Below the pieces are notes generated by a model. It was not told the origin of the DNA. It searched no databases and saw only the letters and a list, made by a program, of their open reading frames with translations. A DNA stretch of 18,162 nucleotides, from NCBI GenBank assembly GCA_021160765.1, contig JAGHBW010000137.1, positions 1 through 18,162 of the forward strand. Direction: 5' to 3'. Below are positions 13,876-18,162 of the stretch, one piece after another. A program made the position numbers and the translations under genes. Numbering within the stretch: position 1 is the first letter of the stretch; every line of letters starts with the position of its first letter. This DNA comes from Thermoplasmata archaeon (lineage in GTDB: Archaea > Thermoplasmatota > Penumbrarchaeia > Penumbrarchaeales > EX4484-36).

Positions 13876-14973
13876 TTAAAGGAAATCATCAAACTTAACC
13901 TTTAGCCTCCTCTCCAATTCCTCCTGAAGTTTTAGGGCCCTTTCTCCCACATCAATCAGGCCTATTTTTTCCATCCTATTCACGAAATGGGAAAGAGGGA
14001 CCCTTCTGAAATCATCTATCATGTTGTCCAGATGAGCTACCAGCTTCTCTTCAATGCTCTCAGGAATATAGTCTTGGGGGGGAAGGCCCAACCTCTTTGC
14101 CTCCTCTTTTTTTATTCCAGCGCCCAAATGTCTCTCTGCAATTCTCTGTAGCCTTTCATCAACCCCTATCTTTTTCAGCAGTTCCGCCCCCTTAATCCCG
14201 TGCTCAATTCCATGTGTTTTGGCTCTCCCAACATCATGTAGGAGGGCACCCATTAAAAGGAGGTCGCAGTTTATCTCACTGCTCTCACACCGGTCGCATA
14301 TCTCCCTGGCAAAATCATGAACTGCAATTGTATGTCGGATAACCTGAGGTGGTACCCCCAAGTCCACCAAAATCCTGAGAGCCTCGTCCATTGTCGGTAG
14401 CCAGCCCCTCCTCTTCTCTAGATTCTTGAGTGGCGGGGAGCTTATCTGAATTACCCTCTTTCCACTCCCCTCTGGAAGTATCACCTCCTTTGCACCCGGG
14501 AAGGATAGTTCGTCCTCCTTCCCGTCGTAAAGATGGTGGAGGAACACCCCTAGGGAGGAGACCTCCGAATGTGGTTGCTGAGTTATGGAGATGTTATAAT
14601 CGGCCTCTTTATACACCCATCCCGGGACCTTCTCCGCCCCCACCACCACCAGAATTCTTTCGTTTTCTCTTATTTCATCAATCCTCCACTTCAATGGTTC
14701 CCCATACATTGTGAGGTGGACGATCTTCCCGTCAAAACCTTTGATAGCCTTCCTGGGGTTCACCCCGCTTCTAACTGTAAAATCACCGCCAAACCTCTCA
14801 ACCACAGAACGGATACCCCCCTCCAATTTCTCATCTCTTCTGTCAATGTCAATCCCCCTTGCGCCGAAGGCCCTGGAGAGAAGTGCTACATGAGTGGTAA
14901 CACGTTTATCCCTCTCCGGTCTGTGTCCCATCCTCAGGACCCAAACAGGTGGGTGAAGGTCCTCAGGCAGCAT
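13876..14973 (-). CDS. tRNA (cytidine(56)-2'-O)-methyltransferase (Trm56) fused to an HD domain
   Basis: From the ATG at 14973 the protein is 365 residues with two parts. Residues 9-175 are Trm56, an archaeal SPOUT-class enzyme that methylates the 2'-O of C56 in the tRNA T-loop. They include VWVLRMGHRPERDKR and TTHVALLSRAFGARG, then KIVHLTMYGEP, ILVVVGAEKVP and ADYNISITQQPHSEV (the SAM-binding knot). Residues ~190-350 are an HD-superfamily phosphohydrolase-like domain with H219 in TIAVHDFARE, the dyad H246-D247 (ALLHDVGR), H255 and H258, H282 and D317 in HLDNMID. All expected metal ligands are present, so the HD part is probably active; its substrate is unknown. The frame extends upstream to 15063, but homology begins after 14973 and a GGTGAGG site precedes that ATG. 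The start overlaps the upstream gene by 11 bases. Confidence 0.93.
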   Translation of the reverse strand: MLPEDLHPPVWVLRMGHRPERDKRVTTHVALLSRAFGARGIDIDRRDEKLEGGIRSVVERFGGDFTVRSGVNPRKAIKGFDGKIVHLTMYGEPLKWRIDEIRENERILVVVGAEKVPGWVYKEADYNISITQQPHSEVSSLGVFLHHLYDGKEDELSFPGAKEVILPEGSGKRVIQISSPPLKNLEKRRGWLPTMDEALRILVDLGVPPQVIRHTIAVHDFAREICDRCESSEINCDLLLMGALLHDVGRAKTHGIEHGIKGAELLKKIGVDERLQRIAERHLGAGIKKEEAKRLGLPPQDYIPESIEEKLVAHLDNMIDDFRRVPLSHFVNRMEKIGLIDVGERALKLQEELERRLKVKFDDFL

Positions 14974-15487
14974 CCTCAACCTCACCCTCCTCCACGTTCT
15001 CCTCAGTGATAGCCAGCATAAAAACAGTAAAACCGAAACCAGCCATAAAAAGAAGGAACACAAAATGTATGGCGTAGGAGGGGTCTATCTTCGTGTCAAA
15101 AAGGGTCCCACGGGTGAAGATGTCGGAGAGATATAGTATGTCCAGAAGGAGAAGTATCGCAGATATGAAGCTGGAGAGGAACCTGCTCATCCATACTCTT
15201 TTTACGTTGTCCTTATCCCGTTTCAGATCCTTGGAGAAGTACACTACAGGGAGGCTTCCCGTGATGAATATGGCGGGTATAATTGAAAGGTACACCCCTG
15301 TTGGGAGGTTTTTCATGAAAAAATAAACGTAGAGAGGAATGCCTCCAACACTCATTGTTGAGATAAAAATTTTGGCATCTAGGGACATGGAGTCAAAAAA
15401 CCCTCTCACCCCTCCCATGGGTTTTCTCCTCTCTTTGGAGGGACCACTTCTTACAGACTTGAAGTCCCTCCTGCTACTCCCGTTCAT
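14963..15487 (-). CDS. four-helix membrane protein, operon with Trm56-HD
   Basis: The 174-residue product has a basic, Ser/Arg-rich cytoplasmic N-terminus (~30 residues) and four membrane helices near 37-58, 64-84, 103-124 and 138-159. The C-terminal tail is short and acidic (EENVEEGEVEDAA). I do not recognise the family. Positive charges before helix 1 and in the loop KDLKRDKDNVKR between helices 2 and 3 predict both termini on the cytoplasmic side. The ATG at 15487 follows GGGGAGA with a four-base gap. It starts 13 bases after the regulator gene ends and overlaps the Trm56-HD start, so the three are almost surely co-transcribed. The link between the membrane protein and tRNA methylation is unclear. 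Confidence 0.78.
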   Translation of the reverse strand: MNGSSRRDFKSVRSGPSKERRKPMGGVRGFFDSMSLDAKIFISTMSVGGIPLYVYFFMKNLPTGVYLSIIPAIFITGSLPVVYFSKDLKRDKDNVKRVWMSRFLSSFISAILLLLDILYLSDIFTRGTLFDTKIDPSYAIHFVFLLFMAGFGFTVFMLAITEENVEEGEVEDAA

Positions 15488-15500
15488 ACGATCTCCCCAT

Positions 15501-16004
15501 CTAAAGCTCTTTTATCCTTTGTATTCTATGTCCCCGCATCTCAAGCTTTGTTGACCTCTTTATCAGCGATTTAAGGAGTGTAATGGACATCTCATACTTC
15601 TTTGCTACATCGCCAGAGAAAATTCCGTCCTCACCGACATCAGCAAGAATCTTCTCCTCAAGCTCTCTGAACATCTCCTCTGGCATCGTTGCGGCATATA
15701 GGACGTCAGAGAACTCCAGAAGTGAGGTGCTGAAGTTTACATGGACTGAATAATAATATGAATGGTAGGTTTTTACTCTTTGGGCGCTCTTATCATCAAT
15801 AGCCCATGAGATCTCAACAAGCTTCATCTTCTCAAAGAAGGCGAGGGCGTCTAGCCCCTCCTTCCCATACTTCTTCTCTATATCCTCAGCTTTCACCCAT
15901 CCGTTGAGCACGTCCTGGAAGACCTTCCTTTTCGTATCTGTGTCAAGAGCTCTCAGGAATGTGGCCAGATCCGTGGGGTCGTTTATCACTTTTATTCGCT
16001 TCAT
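15501..16004 (-). CDS. winged-helix (ArsR-like) DNA-binding protein
   Basis: This 167-residue protein has an N-terminal winged helix at ~8-75: INDPTDLATFLRALDTDTKR, then WVKAEDIEKKYGKEGLDALAF and a FEKMKLVEISW wing. A segment rich in Tyr and His (KTYHSYYYSVHV) follows. The C-terminal part (~110-165) looks like a second HTH (GIFSGDVAKKYEMSITLLKSLI). Similar archaeal proteins are annotated as ArsR-family regulators. Target and ligand cannot be deduced. A TTG one codon upstream is possible, but ATG 16004 is preferred. No ribosome site is present, and a TATA-like TAAATTAAAC at 16031-16040 lies about 31 bases upstream, so the mRNA is probably leaderless. As first gene of the cluster it may regulate its own operon. 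Confidence 0.8.
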   Translation of the reverse strand: MKRIKVINDPTDLATFLRALDTDTKRKVFQDVLNGWVKAEDIEKKYGKEGLDALAFFEKMKLVEISWAIDDKSAQRVKTYHSYYYSVHVNFSTSLLEFSDVLYAATMPEEMFRELEEKILADVGEDGIFSGDVAKKYEMSITLLKSLIKRSTKLEMRGHRIQRIKEL

Positions 16005-16030
16005 CAAAATCGGGAGGGGGTATAGACTTC

Positions 16031-16041
16031 GTTTAATTTAA
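16031..16041 (-). promoter_or_regulatory. TATA-like element of the regulator operon
   Basis: TTAAATTAAAC on the minus strand is centred about 31 bases before the ATG at 16004. The sequence is nearly palindromic, so it could also act in the other direction or as an operator. Confidence 0.35.
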
Positions 16042-16196
16042 TCCTTCTCTCTAAACAAGCACCTAGAATGCTATTTAAGACGATGTTAGTGTTGCTCTGG
16101 GGCGGTAGATGTGGGCGCATCTTTCCTCAAACAATCAAAAATTATGCCATAAATTACTAAAACCATGACCCATTCCAACCAGTTGCTGAGGCGGTA

Positions 16197-18162
16197 ATGA
16201 TGGCTTGCCATTTGCGAGGAACACTTCCACTGCTGATCGTTGGAGTCATTCTTCTTACTCAATATGTCCCTTTATCCTCCCACGCAGACACTGTTGAGTA
16301 TCTCCCCGGGGCCCCCCTGGACCTCCCACAGTTTATCTGGAGGGAGATTTTTGAGATGCGAGAACACTATCAGAGGGTTCTGGGGGAGGTGCCTAAGTAT
16401 TATGCAACCCCTCTCATTTATGATGCTATAGAGAGCGGAGAATACGATACCTCCGTTGCCTCCAGCACTCCTACCACTCAGGGGTACACTTTGCGGTACA
16501 CCGGTACATACTGTAACATATACGTAGACACAAGGGTCAGTGTGTCCGATGCCACCATAAACAGCATGGGTTCCCTTTTTGACAGCAAGATATTCCCCAC
16601 AGACACCTCCTGGTTCAATAAAAAAGGTGATGTCACCTTCGCCTACATATATATTTACCCCATGGACGGAGGAGGTGGGGTGGGGGGGTATTTCAACCCA
16701 TACACCCCCAATAATATATACATAGATTCGTACGACCTCTCCTGGGCTGATGAGATAATGGCCCATGAGTTCCAGCATCTGATACACTATCGTGAGGATC
16801 CCAACGAGAGTACATGGCTGAATGAAGGTTGTTCGGATCTAGCGGCTTATGTGAATTTCGGCCTCTCAGCCTCAGGTTTGAGGTCTCATCTTTATTATTT
16901 TTACCGTTTCCCCAACAACAACCTTCTGGATTTTCGGGATGGTGTTTACGGGATAGATGATTACGGTGCAGCAGCCTCTTTTATGATTTATCTAATGGAG
17001 AAGTACGGAGGAAAGAACTTCATCCGCAACCTTGTTCACAACACTCAGAACTCTGCTACCTCCATAACCTCTACGTTATCTAGCCATGGCTACTCAAAGG
17101 ACTTCTGGGCCGTTTTTAATGACTGGAAGGTAGCCCTCCTGCTGGATACCACCTCTTATGGGGATGGACAATATGGCTTCACATCTTACAACATGAAGGT
17201 GTCTGACAGCGCTATGTCTGCCACGTTCTCCTCTTATCCAGTTTCATACTCCACACCGTCGGAGCTTAAGTCCTACGCTCCTTACTTCTATAAAATGACC
17301 GACGGTATGGAAAACCTTGGGATCACTTTTCAGGGGGAGAACTCACAATTTAACGTCAGACTGGTAATGATGTCCTCCTCCACGGTGGTCTCAGTTAAGA
17401 CGTTGCCCATGAGTGGGAGCAGTGGGGAGATGGCCCTCCAGGGATTTGGGACGGAATATGACAGAATATATTTTATACCCTCCACCACCTCCTCTGGTGG
17501 TTTCTCAGTTAATATAGACATAAAGGACCTTGTTCCCCCAATAACAAACCTCACCATAAATCCCCCTGAGCCTGATGGTGAAGGGGGCTGGTATGTGACA
17601 TCCCCACTTGTAAGTTTGGAGACTGAAGAAGGGGCCAAAACATATTTCAGGATTGATGACGGGGAATTTACCCTATACAGCTCTCCCTTCTACATGCCGG
17701 AAGGCGTTCATACCCTTTATTATTACTCGGTGGACAAATACAACAACGTTGAGGAGGTGAAAAGTAGATTATTCCGTGTTGATACTACCCCTCCCTACTC
17801 GGTTGCCACCGTATCACCACCGGAACCCGATGGAGATGATGGGTGGTACATCACCCAGCCATCAGTAAACCTAAGTGGTGAGGAAGGCGCTGTGATTCTC
17901 TATAAAATGGACGATGGAAGGGCCCAGATTGCTCCAGATGTGATTACAATACCCGATGGTGTCCATTATTTAACATACTGGGCTGTAGACCAGGCGGGCA
18001 ACGTTGAGGAAAACCACACGCTCTTTTTCAAGGTTGACACCCAGCCTCCCCGGATAGACTATAGCATAAACCCTGAATTTCCGGATGGGGAGCATGAGTT
18101 CTACGTGACCCAACCAACAATTGCACTCCACGCTCAAGAGGAGGCTACTATATATTATAAGG
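16197..18162 (+). CDS. secreted zinc metalloprotease (gluzincin type) with Ig-like repeats (3' end outside window)
   Basis: At least 655 residues are open without a stop to the window end. An N-terminal signal peptide (~LPLLIVGVILL, then SSHA, residues 10-30) implies export. The catalytic domain contains HEFQH (190-194) and, sixteen residues on, E210 in WLNEGCSDLAAY. This matches the HExxH...E zinc pattern of gluzincins such as M30-like and peptidase MA-like enzymes. A following YGAAASFMIYLMEKYGG segment (256-272) is also typical. From ~445 the protein becomes a chain of ~85-residue Ig-like repeats (PPEPDG-GWY at the start, then VDTTPP linkers). The third is cut by the window. GAGG lies five bases before ATG 16197; ATG 16200 is next. 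The role is probably extracellular protein breakdown. Confidence 0.88.
   Translation, partial: MMACHLRGTLPLLIVGVILLTQYVPLSSHADTVEYLPGAPLDLPQFIWREIFEMREHYQRVLGEVPKYYATPLIYDAIESGEYDTSVASSTPTTQGYTLRYTGTYCNIYVDTRVSVSDATINSMGSLFDSKIFPTDTSWFNKKGDVTFAYIYIYPMDGGGGVGGYFNPYTPNNIYIDSYDLSWADEIMAHEFQHLIHYREDPNESTWLNEGCSDLAAYVNFGLSASGLRSHLYYFYRFPNNNLLDFRDGVYGIDDYGAAASFMIYLMEKYGGKNFIRNLVHNTQNSATSITSTLSSHGYSKDFWAVFNDWKVALLLDTTSYGDGQYGFTSYNMKVSDSAMSATFSSYPVSYSTPSELKSYAPYFYKMTDGMENLGITFQGENSQFNVRLVMMSSSTVVSVKTLPMSGSSGEMALQGFGTEYDRIYFIPSTTSSGGFSVNIDIKDLVPPITNLTINPPEPDGEGGWYVTSPLVSLETEEGAKTYFRIDDGEFTLYSSPFYMPEGVHTLYYYSVDKYNNVEEVKSRLFRVDTTPPYSVATVSPPEPDGDDGWYITQPSVNLSGEEGAVILYKMDDGRAQIAPDVITIPDGVHYLTYWAVDQAGNVEENHTLFFKVDTQPPRIDYSINPEFPDGEHEFYVTQPTIALHAQEEATIYYK
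17535..18162 (+). repeat. tandem Ig-like domain repeats inside the metalloprotease
   Basis: Three related protein repeats occupy about 17535-17780, 17781-18035 and 18036-18162 (incomplete). Each begins with PP and then P-(E)-PDG, followed by a WY(V/I)T.P strand and an E-E-A strand. In the two complete units GVH-L-Y---VD---NVEE follows, ending in VDT-PP. The period is about 83-86 residues. DNA identity between units is clearly lower than protein similarity, so they are old duplications. Confidence 0.75.

Noticed and set aside
14973..15063. 30-residue hydrophobic N-terminal extension of Trm56-HD
   Set aside because: It would overlap the upstream membrane-protein gene by about 100 bases. Trm56 homology starts after 14973 and a GGTGAGG site precedes that ATG.
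16272..16787. 171-codon - strand frame opposite the metalloprotease
   Set aside because: It is antisense to the catalytic domain, Gly/Val/Tyr-rich from complement of the coding frame, with no ribosome site.

Overview
The window looks archaeal and probably euryarchaeal. The evidence is TATA boxes about 25-30 nt upstream of several start codons, leaderless genes, an archaeal-type SRP (7S) RNA, an archaeal tRNA 2'-O-methyltransferase (Trm56) and a tRNA-Thr with an encoded CCA. Secreted Ig/PKD-type surface proteins, a bacterial-type MutS and mixed leaderless/GGTGA starts would fit a Thermoplasmatota-like lineage. That placement is inference; no 16S or ribosomal protein gene is present. The window is mostly core chromosome. 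I see no IS element, integrase, CRISPR array, toxin-antitoxin pair or phage gene.

Layout. (1) 1-3177, + strand: the 3' part of a radical-SAM tRNA methylthiotransferase, a small four-helix membrane protein, glutamine synthetase and a YbjN/CesT-like protein that is probably co-transcribed with it. (2) 3160-5970: a small hypothetical gene (-) and a large cell-surface protein (+) leave a shared promoter region. The surface gene converges on a HAD phosphatase (-). (3) 5989-6322: SRP RNA on the - strand, with its own TATA box, ending 18 nt before the HAD phosphatase start. (4) 6486-9681: full-length mutS, then a second small membrane protein that is a paralogue of the one at 678. (5) 9696-11770: an FAD-dependent disulfide oxidoreductase (-), tRNA-Thr(TGT) (-) and a small membrane protein (+). 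(6) 11871-16004, all - strand: gdhA, two small hypothetical proteins, and a tightly packed HTH regulator / membrane protein / Trm56-HD fusion cluster. (7) 16197 to the end: a secreted zinc metalloprotease with repeated Ig-like domains, cut by the window edge.

How the genes fit together. glnA and gdhA together cover both routes of ammonium assimilation, though they lie about 10 kb apart. Three loci serve tRNA modification or supply: methylthiotransferase, Trm56-HD and tRNA-Thr. SRP RNA and two large exported proteins concern secretion and the cell surface. The least ordinary items are the Trm56-HD fusion in a regulator operon, the SRP RNA to HAD phosphatase junction, a linker insertion in glutamate dehydrogenase, and hairpins in the leaders of gdhA and glnA. 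I did not find a clearly new multi-gene defence or mobile system.
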